From assembly GCA_018195615.1 (NCBI GenBank), contig JAGTPG010000002.1:5945501-6009500 (forward strand): 64,000 nucleotides of DNA, read 5' to 3'. Made by a program: the position numbers and the translations under genes. The number at the start of each line of letters is the position of its first letter. Within the stretch, counting starts at the first letter, position 1. This DNA comes from Streptomyces tuirus. GTDB lineage: Bacteria > Actinomycetota > Actinomycetes > Streptomycetales > Streptomycetaceae. A model generated the notes under the pieces. It did not search any database and was not told the origin of the DNA. It saw only the letters and a list, made by a program, of their open reading frames with translations. Positions 43,463 through 53,300 of the stretch are shown in pieces.

Positions 43463-44644
43463 TCAGGCCGGCCGGACCACGCTGTGGATCGACGACTCGC
43501 CGTCGTAGTAGATCGACTCCTCGCGCACGTAGGTGCCGGGCTTCGGGGCGTGGATCATCATGCCGTTGCCGATGTAGATGCCGACGTGGGTGACGTCGTC
43601 GTAGAAGAAGACCAGGTCGCCGGGCTGGGCCTGGGAGACCGGGACCGTCGTGCCGGCGTTGACCTGGTCGTAGGTCGTGCGCGGCAGTGTGACGCCCGCG
43701 GCCTTCCAGGCGGCCTGGGTCAGACCCGAGCAGTCGTAGGAGCCGGGGCCGACGGCGCCCCACACGTACGGCTTGCCGATCTGCGCGCGGGCGAAGGTGA
43801 GCGCCTTCTCGGCCTTGGTGGCGTACGAGGAGTCGGCCGGGGCCGACGAGGAGGAGGACGCCCCCGACGACGAGCCCGACGACGAGGAGGTGCCGCTCTC
43901 CTGCTGCTGGGCGGCCTCCTCCTCGGCCTTCTGCTGTTCTGCCTGCTGCCGGGCCAGCTCGGCGGCCTTGCGGGCGGCCTCCTCCTGCTTCTCCTTCTCG
44001 ATCGCCGCAAGCCGCGCCTTCTCCTCGGCGGTCAGCTTCGACAGCAGCTCGCGGGCGTCGGCGAGCTTCCGCTGGACGGTGGCCTTGGCCGTCTTCAGGT
44101 CGCCCTGCGACTCGGTGAGCGTCTCGAGGCTCTCGGTGGCCTCCCGACGCTTCTCCATCGTCTCTGCCTGCTGGGTGACGTAGTCGTCGACCGCCACCTT
44201 CTGACGGCCGGTCATCCGGTCCATCAGCTGGGTCTGGTCGAAGTAGTCCTGCGGGGTGTCCGCGAGCAGGAACGTCGCGGTGTCCGGGGCGGAGGCGCCG
44301 GTGCGGTACTGGGCGGCGGCGAAGGAACCCAGCTCCTCACGCGCCTCGTTGAGCTTCTGGGTGCGCTGGGCGACGTCGTCCAGGAGGGTGTCGGCGCGCT
44401 TGCGCTGCTTCGCGGTCTTCTCCTTGGCCGCGTTGTACTTGTCGGTCGCCGACTCGGCCTGGCGGTAGAGGTCGTCGACCTTCTTCTCGACTTCCTCCAG
44501 GCTGGGCTTGTCATCGGCCTCGGGGGCGGCGTTGGCCGACTGGGACAGCAGGGCCACGGAGGTGAGGGCCGCCGTTGCGAGGGCGGGGGTCCGTATGCCT
44601 GCCACGCGCGAACCCGTAGGACGCGACTTGCGGTGCGACGCCAA
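43463..44644 (-). CDS. secreted NlpC/P60 peptidoglycan hydrolase under c-di-AMP control
   Basis: 393 residues. It has a signal sequence (ALATAALTSVALLSQSANA), a coiled coil (about 40-235), a Ser/Gly spacer and the NlpC/P60 domain with Cys in GSYDCSGLTQ, His in VTHVGIYIG and HAPKPG. It is a paralogue of the gene at 40560-41624. I chose TTG 44644, spaced 9 nt after GGAG; the ATG at 44663 is out of frame. A ydaO-type riboswitch occupies the leader, so wall hydrolysis is tied to c-di-AMP, as described for Streptomyces NlpC/P60 and Rpf genes. Confidence 0.93.
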   Translation of the reverse strand: MASHRKSRPTGSRVAGIRTPALATAALTSVALLSQSANAAPEADDKPSLEEVEKKVDDLYRQAESATDKYNAAKEKTAKQRKRADTLLDDVAQRTQKLNEAREELGSFAAAQYRTGASAPDTATFLLADTPQDYFDQTQLMDRMTGRQKVAVDDYVTQQAETMEKRREATESLETLTESQGDLKTAKATVQRKLADARELLSKLTAEEKARLAAIEKEKQEEAARKAAELARQQAEQQKAEEEAAQQQESGTSSSSGSSSGASSSSSAPADSSYATKAEKALTFARAQIGKPYVWGAVGPGSYDCSGLTQAAWKAAGVTLPRTTYDQVNAGTTVPVSQAQPGDLVFFYDDVTHVGIYIGNGMMIHAPKPGTYVREESIYYDGESSIHSVVRPA

Positions 44645-44666
44645 GGGAGGCGACTCCTTCCATGTT

Positions 44667-44870
44667 CCGCCTACCGGGTTAGCTGTCGGGTTCGGGCGGG
44701 TGGTTCGGAAGGGTTGCCCTACGGCCATCTCCGAAAGGGAGTCGGGCCGATTCACCCCAAGATCTCGGTTGGGTCCCCGGCTCCGGCTGCCGCTGCGGCA
44801 CACCGGACTCGGCGGAGGCCGCGCGGCCCGGCGACGTTCGCCGGAGGGGGTCGTGCGGCCTGCCCGCACG
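44667..44870 (-). ncRNA. ydaO/yuaA riboswitch (cyclic di-AMP)
   Basis: On the minus strand the leader contains GGGGTGAATCGG (44747-44758), then AGGGC...CCGAA, then CCCGAACCCGACAGCTAACC and GTAGGCGG just before the gene's ribosome site. These are conserved blocks of the ydaO class, whose ligand is c-di-AMP and which usually acts as an off switch. The 3' boundary is clear from GTAGGCGG at 44667; the 5' boundary is approximate. Confidence 0.9.
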
Positions 44871-45080
44871 GTAGCCAACTCGTGTGGCCCCTGTGAAGGT
44901 TGATGGGTGATATGCCCGATACATTTTCGTGACCTCACTCCAGAGCGTCACCGAGGGTGATGGGATGGTGGAGTTTGGTCACGAGTCGTCCATATTTGCC
45001 GCGCCCTTGCGCACTGTGATCATGTGCTCCTGGAGGGTGACAGGGGCTCGTTTCGGCGATGTTCTCAGGGCGGCGGCGGG

Positions 45081-45103
45081 CTGTCAGTGGGGCGCCCTAG
45101 ACT
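45081..45103 (+). promoter_or_regulatory. PafBC/RecA-independent DNA-damage promoter of pcrA
   Basis: CTGTCAGTG (45081-45089), 8 bp, TAGACT (45098-45103). This differs only at the first base from the motif TTGTCRGTG-N8-TAnnnT known from mycobacterial RecA-independent DNA-damage genes. The helicase ATG lies 9 nt after the -10 box, so the transcript has almost no leader. Confidence 0.7.
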
Positions 45104-45112
45104 CGGAGAGCG

Positions 45113-47592
45113 ATGAGCAGCCTCTTTGACGACAGCTTCCTGGCGGACCTCCAGGCCCAGCGGGGCCCTGCGGACGAGCCCCCGCCGCCGCCCGAGGACG
45201 AGCACGTACCGGAGCAGGTTCCGGACGATCTGTTCGGCGGGAAGTTCGACGTGCCGCCGGACCGGGACGCCTACTACCGGGACGGCGCCCCGCGCCCGGT
45301 GGTCGACACCGCCGCGCTCCTGGAGGGGCTGAACGACAACCAGCGCGCCGCCGTCGTCCACTCCGGCTCCCCGCTGCTCATCGTGGCCGGCGCCGGCTCC
45401 GGCAAGACCCGTGTGCTCACGCACCGCATCGCCCACCTGCTCGCCGAGCGGGATGTCCACCCGGGCCAGATCCTCGCGATCACCTTCACCAACAAGGCCG
45501 CGGGCGAGATGAAGGAGCGCGTCGAGCAACTCGTCGGCCCCCGCGCCAACGCGATGTGGGTGATGACCTTCCACAGCGCGTGCGTGCGCATCCTGCGCCG
45601 GGAGAGCAAGAAGCTCGGCTTCACGTCGTCCTTCTCGATCTACGACGCCGCCGACTCCAAGCGCCTGATGGCCCTGGTCTGCCGCGACCTGGACCTCGAC
45701 CCCAAGCGCTTCCCGCCGAAGTCCTTCAGCGCCAAGATCAGCAACCTGAAGAACGAGCTGATCGACGAGGAGGACTTCGCCGCCCAGGCCACCGACGGCT
45801 TCGAGAAGACCCTCGCCCAGGCCTACGCGATGTACCAGTCGCGGCTGCGCGAGGCCAACGCCCTCGACTTCGACGACCTGATCATGACGACGGTCAACCT
45901 GCTGCGCGCCTTCCCCGACGTCGCCGAGCACTACCGCCGCCGCTTCCGCCACGTGCTGGTGGACGAGTACCAGGACACCAACCACGCCCAGTACGCCCTC
46001 GTCCGCGAACTCGTCGGCACCGCCGAGCACCCCGTCGACGTCCCGCCCGGCCCGGACGACGTCCCGCCCGCGGAGCTGTGCGTGGTGGGCGACGCCGACC
46101 AGTCGATCTACGCCTTCCGCGGCGCGACGATCCGCAACATCCTCCAGTTCGAGGAGGACTACCCGGACGCGACGACGATCCTGCTGGAGCAGAACTACCG
46201 CTCCACGCAGACGATCCTGAGCGCGGCCAACGCGGTCATCGAGCGCAACGAGTCCCGCCGCCCCAAGAACCTGTGGACCAACGCGGGCACGGGCGCGCGG
46301 ATCACCGGGTACGTCGCCGACACCGAGCACGACGAGGCGCAGTTCGTCGCCGACGAGATAGACCGTCTGACCGACGCGGGCGAGGCCAAGGCGGGCGACG
46401 TCGCCGTCTTCTACCGCACCAACGCCCAGTCCCGTGTCTTCGAAGAGGTCTTCATCCGCGTCGGCCTGCCCTACAAGGTCGTCGGCGGCGTCCGCTTCTA
46501 CGAGCGCAAGGAGGTCCGGGACGTCCTGGCCTACCTGCGCGTGCTGGCCAACCCGGAGGACTCGGTGCCGCTGCGCCGGATCCTCAACGTCCCCAAGCGG
46601 GGCATCGGTGACCGTGCCGAGGCGATGATCGACGCCCTCGCCCAGCGCGAGAAGATCAGCTTCCCGCAGGCGCTGAAGCGCGTCGACGAGGCGTACGGCA
46701 TGGCCGCGCGCTCCACCAACGCCGTCAGGCGGTTCAACACGCTGATGGAGGACCTCCGTACGATCGTCGAGTCCGGCGCCGGACCGGCCACCGTGCTGGA
46801 GGCCGTCCTGGAACGCACCGGGTACCTCGCGGAGCTCCAGGCCTCCACCGACCCGCAGGACGAGACCCGGATCGAGAACCTCCAGGAGCTCGCCGCCGTC
46901 GCCATGGAGTTCGAGCAGGAGCGCGGCGAGGACGAGCGGGGCACGCTGGCCGACTTCCTGGAACAGGTCGCGCTGGTCGCCGACTCCGACCAGATCCCCG
47001 ACGAGGAAGAGGGCGACGGGGTCATCACGCTGATGACCCTGCACACCGCCAAGGGCCTGGAGTTCCCGGTCGTCTTCCTGACCGGCATGGAGGACGGCGT
47101 CTTCCCGCACATGCGCGCCCTCGGCCAGACCAAGGAACTGGAGGAGGAGCGGCGCCTGGCGTACGTCGGCATCACCCGCGCGCGGGAACGGCTGTACCTG
47201 ACGCGGTCGACCATGCGCAGCGCCTGGGGCCAGCCCTCGTACAACCCGCCCTCCCGGTTCCTTGAGGAGATCCCGCCCACCCATGTGGAGTGGAAGAGGA
47301 CGGGAGCGACCGCGCCCGCGTCCACCGGGCCGGTCTCGGCGGTGGCGGCCTCGCTGTCGTCGTCCCGCTCGCGTTCGTCGGCGTCGGGCGCGTCCGGTTT
47401 CGCCACGCGCCGGACCTCCGAGAAGCCGGTCGTGGCGCTGGCGGTCGGGGACCGGGTCACGCACGACCAGTTCGGTCTCGGGACCGTCGTGGCGGTCAAG
47501 GGCACGGGCGCGAACGCCGAGGCGACGATCGACTTCGGGACACCAAGCCGAAGCGGCTGCTGCTGCGGTACGCGCCGGTGGAGAAGCTCTAG
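45113..47592 (+). CDS. pcrA: ATP-dependent DNA helicase PcrA/UvrD, SF1 (frameshifted as sequenced)
   Basis: About 826 residues. Helicase motifs in order: Walker A IVAGAGSGKTRVL, Ia ITFTNKAAGEM, Walker B VLVDEYQDTN, III VVGDADQSIYAFRG, IV ILLEQNYRST, V VITLMTLHTAKGLEFPVVFL and VI LAYVGITRARERLYLTRS. It unwinds DNA 3' to 5' in nucleotide-excision and mismatch repair and removes stalled complexes. The final 18 residues need one base in the run 47537-47539 (gives ATIDFGDTKPKRLLLRYAPV), the RNA polymerase-binding tail of PcrA. An acidic, Pro-rich N-terminal extension of about 65 residues precedes the helicase core. A PafBC-type promoter adjoins the start. Confidence 0.95.
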
Positions 47593-47646
47593 CCCAGCGC
47601 GGGAGGCCGGCCCCCGCTCGCGCGAGCGGCGGGGGCTGCCGTGACG

Positions 47647-49191
47647 TTACGTCGGGTCGATGCCGTGACTGCGCAGCCACGGAAGCGGGTCGATCGCCGA
47701 ACCGCCGGCCGGGCGCACCTCGAAGTGCAGATGAGGACCTGTCGAGTTGCCGGAGTTCCCGGAACGCGCGATCGGGTCGCCGGCCTTCACGGTCGTACCG
47801 GAGGGGACCGTGTAGGTGGAGAGGTGGCAGTACCACGTCTCCGTGCCGTCCTTCGCGGTCACGATCATCATGTTGCCGTACGCGCTGTTCCACTGTGTGC
47901 GGACCGTGCCGTCGGTCGCGGCCATCACGGTCGTGCCGTACGAGACGGGGAAGTCGATGCCGGTGTGCAGAGACATCCAGTTGATGCCGGACTGGCCGTA
48001 GTAGGCGCTGAGCCCGTGCCGTGCGACCGGCAGCGCGAACTTCGGGCGCAGCCGCTCCTTGCGGGCCGCCTCCTCCGCCGCGCGCTTGCGCTCGGCCGCC
48101 TGCTGGGCCTTGAGGTCGATGCGCTCCTGCGTACGGCTGGCCCGGTCGGCGAAGTCGTCGGCGCCGGCGGCGAGGCTCTGCAGCTGGGTGTCGAGCTTGT
48201 TGTTGGCGGCGGCCGGTTTGACCGGCTGCGCGTCCGCCGCGGTCGTGTGCGCCTCCGCGGCACCGTCGTCGGTGAGGCTCCCGACGGAGGCGGCGGCGAT
48301 CCCCGCGACCCCCATCACGCACGCGGAGGGCACCGCGATGGTCAGCAGCGCCGAGCGCTTGGGGGGTGTACGGCGGCGGGAACGGGACGCGGCGCGCGAG
48401 GCCGCCCGTGAGGACGGGGGCGGGCCGGCCTCCTCCTGGCCGTCCAGGAGCGGGGCGACGGTGGGCAGTTCACCCGTGGCGGCCGGCTCGCCGCCCTCCG
48501 TGCCGGGGTCGTGGTAGGCGGCCCCGGTGGATTCGTCGTAGGCGACCTGCTCGAACGTCGCGGTCTCGTGCTGGTCGAAGGTTTCGGCGTGCTGCTCGTA
48601 CGCCTCGGGGGCCGGCGGGGCGGTGCCGTCGACGTTCCACTGCGTGGCGTCGTAGGTGCCGGTGTCGAAGGTCTGCGTGCCCCAGTCCCACTGCTGGGTC
48701 CGGTCGGCCGGGTTGCCGGACTGGTCGGGCTGGTGCCAGCTGCCGGTGTCCCACTGCCCGGTCGCGTCCGGGGAGGTGGCCTGCGTCGGGATGACCGAGA
48801 GCGGCTGCCCGGCCGTCCAGCTCGTCGTGTCGTACACGCCGGTGTCGTAAGCGGCGTGGTGCTGGGCCGCGTACGCGTCGTAGTGCACGTTCTCGTGGGT
48901 GCCGGTGGGCCAGTGGCCGGTGTCGTAGGTGCCCGTGTCGTGGCCGCTGCCCGGCAGATCGCCGAAGAGGGGATCGGTGGCGAAGGTCGCCGTGGTGTGA
49001 CCGGTGGCGGCGAAACCGGCGCCGTCGGTGCCGGTCGTGCCGGTGGTGTCAAAACCGGTGGCGGGGTATTCGCCGTACGTGGTGAAGTCGCCGTACTGGG
49101 CTTCCTGGGTGCCGTACGACGCGTAATGCGCCGAGTCGGCGTCGGAAGCCGAAGCCGGGGTCATGGTCCCCGACGGGTGACGGTCGTTCAC
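47647..49191 (-). CDS. M23-family metallopeptidase with cytoplasmic low-complexity region
   Basis: 514 residues. The first 280 are unusual: low-complexity, rich in Tyr, Asp, Thr, Gly, with YDTG, FDTG and WDTG motifs. A basic patch, a membrane helix (LLTIAVPSACVMGVAGIAAA), a coiled coil (about 350-390) and a C-terminal LytM/M23 domain follow. Zinc ligands are visible in MSLHTGIDFP and GPHLHFEVRP. It should cut peptidoglycan cross-links outside the membrane; the long cytoplasmic tail may sense or localise it. I chose GTG 49191, which follows AGAAG. It is convergent with pcrA. Confidence 0.9.
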   Translation of the reverse strand: MNDRHPSGTMTPASASDADSAHYASYGTQEAQYGDFTTYGEYPATGFDTTGTTGTDGAGFAATGHTTATFATDPLFGDLPGSGHDTGTYDTGHWPTGTHENVHYDAYAAQHHAAYDTGVYDTTSWTAGQPLSVIPTQATSPDATGQWDTGSWHQPDQSGNPADRTQQWDWGTQTFDTGTYDATQWNVDGTAPPAPEAYEQHAETFDQHETATFEQVAYDESTGAAYHDPGTEGGEPAATGELPTVAPLLDGQEEAGPPPSSRAASRAASRSRRRTPPKRSALLTIAVPSACVMGVAGIAAASVGSLTDDGAAEAHTTAADAQPVKPAAANNKLDTQLQSLAAGADDFADRASRTQERIDLKAQQAAERKRAAEEAARKERLRPKFALPVARHGLSAYYGQSGINWMSLHTGIDFPVSYGTTVMAATDGTVRTQWNSAYGNMMIVTAKDGTETWYCHLSTYTVPSGTTVKAGDPIARSGNSGNSTGPHLHFEVRPAGGSAIDPLPWLRSHGIDPT

Positions 49192-49433
49192 CAACTTCTC
49201 TTTCGCCTCGACAACAGGGGCTGGCAGAGCAGTGCGGCGACTGTACCCGGCGGTACGCGGGCACGACAATCTTCGGCAGGTTTCGCGCGCGCATGAAACG
49301 GGCATTCGGCCGTGTTTTGGCGGACGGCGGGCGCGGGTTTGGCCTTGTGTTCGAAGTTTGTTCGAGGCTGATCGGGGCTTCGATGCTCGCCGTCGGTTGT
49401 ATGACGAGTCGTGCGTCGAGGTGGGGGGCCGTT

Positions 49434-50297
49434 TCAGGCCACCGTCAGACCGCCGGCGTGGCCGGCGGACGGTTCACCCGGGCGGGCCGTGTCGAGGACC
49501 TGTCGTATTCCGTTGGCGACGGCGGGGTGTACGGGCAGGGCGAGATGGCCGATGCCGGTCACCATCACGTTCTGGGCCGTCAGATCCGGATGGTCGACGC
49601 GGGCCGTCTCCACCGGGTCCATCACGGTGTCCAGGTCGCTCCAGAAGCTGACGAAGTGCGTACGGCAGCCCGGGGCCGGCTGAGTGAGCTCCTCGAGCAC
49701 CGGTGAGCCGGGGCGCATCTGGCGCACGATGGGGTGCGCGTCGGCCAGTGGCACCGCACGGGTGCCGGAGTGCGGCGTGCCGAGCGTCACCAGGGTCCGG
49801 ACGCGGGTGTCCCCGCCGAGCCGCTGCACGTAGTAGCGCGCTATCAGGCCGCCGAGACTGTGCCCGACGACGTCCACCCGCTCTGCCCCGGTGCGTTCAC
49901 AGACCTCTTCGATGTGCCGGCCGAACAGCTCCGCCGCGGCGCGTATGTCGCACGTCAGCGGCGAGTAGTTGAGCGACTCGATCTGCTGCCTGCCGTGCTG
50001 GGCGAGGTTGCGGCGCAGCAGGACGAAGACCGAGCGGTTGTCGATGAAGCCGTGCAGCAGGACGACCGGGGGCTTGGCCTCCGTCGGCAGCCGGGCGGCG
50101 CCGTCCGCGGGCAGGGCCGGGCCGGGAATCCGTCGCTCCTGGGCGATGCCGTAGGGATAGAGGAGGAGATGCCCGGCCAGGATCGCGATCTCCAGGGCGG
50201 TGGCCTTCAGCAGCGCCATGGAGAGTGCCGCCGGCCGGCTCGGCAGCAGGCGCCGGCACAACGGGAGAAAGGGCAGAGCGACCCCGGTGACCTTCAT
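49434..50297 (-). CDS. alpha/beta hydrolase, lipase/esterase type
   Basis: 287 residues. The nucleophile elbow is GHSLGGLIARYY, with PPVVLLHGFIDN giving the oxyanion strand. The catalytic His is probably in VTGIGHLALPVHP, and Asp in SDLDTVMDP. An N-terminal hydrophobic helix (ALLKATALEIAILAGHLLLY) suggests a membrane anchor or signal. The overall order resembles actinobacterial triacylglycerol-lipase-like acyltransferases. The substrate is unknown. ATG 50297 is preceded by AGGAGGT, a very strong ribosome site. Confidence 0.9.
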   Translation of the reverse strand: MKVTGVALPFLPLCRRLLPSRPAALSMALLKATALEIAILAGHLLLYPYGIAQERRIPGPALPADGAARLPTEAKPPVVLLHGFIDNRSVFVLLRRNLAQHGRQQIESLNYSPLTCDIRAAAELFGRHIEEVCERTGAERVDVVGHSLGGLIARYYVQRLGGDTRVRTLVTLGTPHSGTRAVPLADAHPIVRQMRPGSPVLEELTQPAPGCRTHFVSFWSDLDTVMDPVETARVDHPDLTAQNVMVTGIGHLALPVHPAVANGIRQVLDTARPGEPSAGHAGGLTVA

Positions 50298-50895
50298 GGC
50301 CGACCTCCTGTCGGCACGCGGGAGGACGACCGCCCCCCGTGTGCCCTCGTGGAAAGCAGCTGCGAAGACGGCCGACGACGACCGCGTGAGCGACGTGAGC
50401 CGCGGGGACGGAGCGCGGCGTGTGGCGTGTGTGACGCCGGTTGTGCGACGAGGTCACCTGTCGGTGCGGCGAAGAGGATCCCCGTTGTTGCGCCGTGCCT
50501 GCCCTGCGTGTTGCACGTGCCCTGCGTGTCCCGTGTGCCCTCGCCGAGTGCCGTACCGCCGCTGTGCGTGGTGGGTGGGGCGGTGGTACGGCGACCTCGT
50601 CGCGGCTCCCGTTGCGCTCGGTTCCGCTGCGGTCCGGGTACCGCAGGAGTGTGCGGCACTCTGGCCGCGAAAGCTCGGAACGGTGCGCGGCGAACGTGTC
50701 CCACCGTGTGATTTCCCCCTCGCTCCGTACTGCGAAACTGCCGGTTGCGGGATGCTGGAGATAACGTTCGTTCACTTGCCCGGACGGTTCGGGGTGAGGT
50801 GCCCGTGCGATGCGGTGTGTACGGCGTGTACGGCGTGCGTGATGTGTGCGGTACTTGTCGGTACGGATGGATGTAGTCGCTTCATGGAGGCAGTG
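50298..50895. other. 598-bp divergent intergenic region
   Basis: Between the lipase and the B12-binding protein. Short repeated GTGTACGGC and GTGTGC tracts occur (50815-50860), and frames through it are short and without homology. It must carry promoters of both genes, but I cannot assign them. Confidence 0.5.
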
Positions 50896-51312
50896 ATGGG
50901 TGTGGCAGCCGGTCCGATCCGCGTGGTGGTGGCCAAGCCGGGGCTCGACGGCCATGATCGCGGGGCAAAGGTGATCGCGCGGGCCCTGCGCGACGCCGGT
51001 ATGGAGGTCATCTACACCGGGCTCCACCAGACTCCCGAGCAGATCGTCGACACGGCGCTCCAGGAGGACGCCGACGCGATCGGGCTGTCCATCCTCTCCG
51101 GCGCGCACAACACGCTCTTCGCGGCGGTGATCGACCTGCTCAGGGAGCGGGACGCGGAGGACATCCTGGTCTTCGGCGGCGGGATCATCCCCGAGGCGGA
51201 CATCCCGCTGCTGAAGGAGAAGGGCGTCGCGGAGATCTTCACGCCCGGCGCGACGACGGCGTCGATCGTGGACTGGGTCCGCACGAACGTACGCCAGCCG
51301 GCTGGGGCGTAG
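50896..51312 (+). CDS. stand-alone cobalamin-binding (methylmalonyl-CoA mutase C-terminal type) protein
   Basis: 138 residues consisting of only the B12-binding Rossmann domain. The DxHxxG signature is KPGLDGHDRGAKVIARAL, with the lower-axial His. Next come VIYTGLHQTPEQIV, LSILSGAHNTL and VFGGGIIPEADIP. Such a subunit pairs with a separate mutase large subunit in 2-hydroxyisobutyryl- or methylmalonyl-CoA mutase-type enzymes. No large subunit is present in this window. ATG 50896 follows GGAGG within a longer frame that lacks family sequence. Confidence 0.9.
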   Translation: MGVAAGPIRVVVAKPGLDGHDRGAKVIARALRDAGMEVIYTGLHQTPEQIVDTALQEDADAIGLSILSGAHNTLFAAVIDLLRERDAEDILVFGGGIIPEADIPLLKEKGVAEIFTPGATTASIVDWVRTNVRQPAGA

Positions 51313-51544
51313 CCGCAGCTGCAGCCGTAGCCGTAGGCGGAGGCCTCCGGCAGGTTGAGAGGCTCGTTCGTGGTCGGGCTGAGTGTCCAGCCCGGAGTGG
51401 ACCGCGGGGACGGGTGTGGGGTCGGCCGGGCGACGGCCTGGCGGTCGACGGCGGCGGTGCTGCGGGCGGTCAGGGCCGGTGGCCGGCCGGTCGTTGTGTC
51501 GTGCGGCACCGTCGGCGGGCGGTCGGTGGAGATGCCGGCAGGCG

Positions 51545-53167
51545 TTACGCCGCTCCCAGCTCCTCGGTCATCGCCGCGCGCAGGCGCAGCGTCGTGGACA
51601 GGCGCTGGAAGGACTCCGCCCAGTAGCCGCCGGCGCCGGGTGACCCGTTCTCCGGTTCGTCCGGTACCGCCAGCAGCGCCTCGAGGCGCCCGGCCTCGGA
51701 CGGGTCGAGGCAGCGCTCGGCCAGACCCATGACTCCGCTGAAACTCCATGGATAACTCCCCGCGTCACGAGCGATGTTGAGCGCGTCCACCACCGCCCCG
51801 CCGAGCGGCGCCGTCCACGGCACCGCACACACCCCGAGCAGTTGGAAGGCCTCGGACAAGCCGTGCGTCGCGATGAAACCGGCGACCCACTCGGCCCGCT
51901 CGGCGGTGCCCAACGTGCCGAGCAGCTTGGCGCGTTCGGCCAGCGACACCGCGCCCGGACCGCCCGCCTCCGGAGCCGAGGGCTCGCCCAGCAGCGCGCG
52001 CGACCACTCGGCGTCCTGCTGACGCACCGCTGCCCGGCACCACGCGGCGTGCAGTTCGCTCTGCCAGTCGTCCGCGACCGGCAGCGCCACGATCTCCCTG
52101 GGCGTCCGCCCGCCCAGCCGCCGCGACCAGGTCCCGAGCGGTGCCGCCTCCACCAACTGGCCCAGCCACCACGACCGCTCACCCCGGCCCGCGGGCGCCT
52201 TCGCCACGACGCCGTCGCGCTCCATGCCGGGATCGCACTCGTGCGGTGCCTCGACTGCGATGACCGGCGTGCTCCGGGTGCGGTCGACCGCCACGCACGC
52301 CTCCGCCCTGACCGCCATCCGCGCGGCGAGCGCCGAACCGGGCAGCGCCGACAGCAGCTCCGCCGCCGTCGCCCGGACGTTGCGGCTGCGGTCGGCCAGG
52401 GCCTGTTCCAGGAACGGCTCGTCGTCCGGGTTCAGGCCCGAGCGCAGGGAGTCGAGGAACATCAGCCGGTCCTCGGCCCGTTCCGTCGCCCACGTCGTCG
52501 CGAGCAGATCGCGTGCGGCGGCCGGTTCCCGGGAGCGCAGGGCGGACAGGAGCGCGACCCGTTCGGCGAACAGGCCCTCCTGCCACAACTGCCGGATCCC
52601 GTCGTAGTCCTCGAGATGCGGCAGGGCCGCTCCACCGCCCGGCGCCGAGCGCAGGGCGAACCGCCAGTCCGGGTTCAGCCGCGCCAGCCACAGAGCCCGT
52701 GGTCCGGCGAACTCCAATGCCGCCGGACGCAGGTCGGTACGCCCCCGGGCCGCGTCCAGCAGCGCGGGCAGTGCCTGCGGAGGCGGCGCGAACCCACGGG
52801 CGTTCGCCGCCGCGAGCCACTGGGGCAGCAGCTCCATCAGGTCGGGTGCGGTGCCCCGGCGTCCACCACCGGACGCGCCGGGGCGGTCGGCCAGCAGCAT
52901 CGCCAGTCTGCGGGCGGCAGCCGACGGCAGCGGCGGACGCGGATCCTCCGGCGCCGGTTGCGGACGCTCCGCCGCCGGTGCCGGACGCAGACCGGCCCGT
53001 CGGCGTACGGTCTCCACGGCCGCCGCGTCCAGCACGGCCACCGGAGCCTCCTGGCCCGGCCCGGTGCCCGGCGGGGTGCGCCGGTCCGTGCCCAGCAGTG
53101 CCGTGGTGACGAGCCCCTCCCAGGCGCCCGTGGCGGGCGCGTCCACAGGAGCGGAAGTCCTGTTCAT
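51545..53167 (-). CDS. DUF5691-family protein of the SWIM/MoxR/VWA module
   Basis: 540 residues, mostly helical, with repeated Leu/Ala-rich helices that look HEAT-like (ALADRSRNVRATAAELLSAL; LNPDDEPFLEQALADRSRNV). No catalytic motif is visible. In actinobacteria this family travels with the SWIM-domain gene and the MoxR, DUF5682 and VWA genes, as here. ATG 53167 has GGAAAGG upstream. It lies 133 bp behind the SWIM gene on the same strand, so the two are likely co-transcribed from the divergent promoter at 54667-54689. A role as scaffold or substrate adaptor is inference only. Confidence 0.82.
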   Translation of the reverse strand: MNRTSAPVDAPATGAWEGLVTTALLGTDRRTPPGTGPGQEAPVAVLDAAAVETVRRRAGLRPAPAAERPQPAPEDPRPPLPSAAARRLAMLLADRPGASGGGRRGTAPDLMELLPQWLAAANARGFAPPPQALPALLDAARGRTDLRPAALEFAGPRALWLARLNPDWRFALRSAPGGGAALPHLEDYDGIRQLWQEGLFAERVALLSALRSREPAAARDLLATTWATERAEDRLMFLDSLRSGLNPDDEPFLEQALADRSRNVRATAAELLSALPGSALAARMAVRAEACVAVDRTRSTPVIAVEAPHECDPGMERDGVVAKAPAGRGERSWWLGQLVEAAPLGTWSRRLGGRTPREIVALPVADDWQSELHAAWCRAAVRQQDAEWSRALLGEPSAPEAGGPGAVSLAERAKLLGTLGTAERAEWVAGFIATHGLSEAFQLLGVCAVPWTAPLGGAVVDALNIARDAGSYPWSFSGVMGLAERCLDPSEAGRLEALLAVPDEPENGSPGAGGYWAESFQRLSTTLRLRAAMTEELGAA

Positions 53168-53300
53168 ACGGGTCCTTTCCACGGGACGCCCAGGGGTGGT
53201 TGAAGGCTCACCCTGATCGGTTGTCCCGTGATGCCTGAAAAATGCGTGGATTCGTGAGAAGGGCGGGCCGGGCCGAAAGGGCAGGAGCGCCGCCGTCGGT

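Noticed and set aside
45065..48322. 1085-codon minus-strand open frame across pcrA
   Set aside because: Antisense shadow of a complete helicase; no homology.
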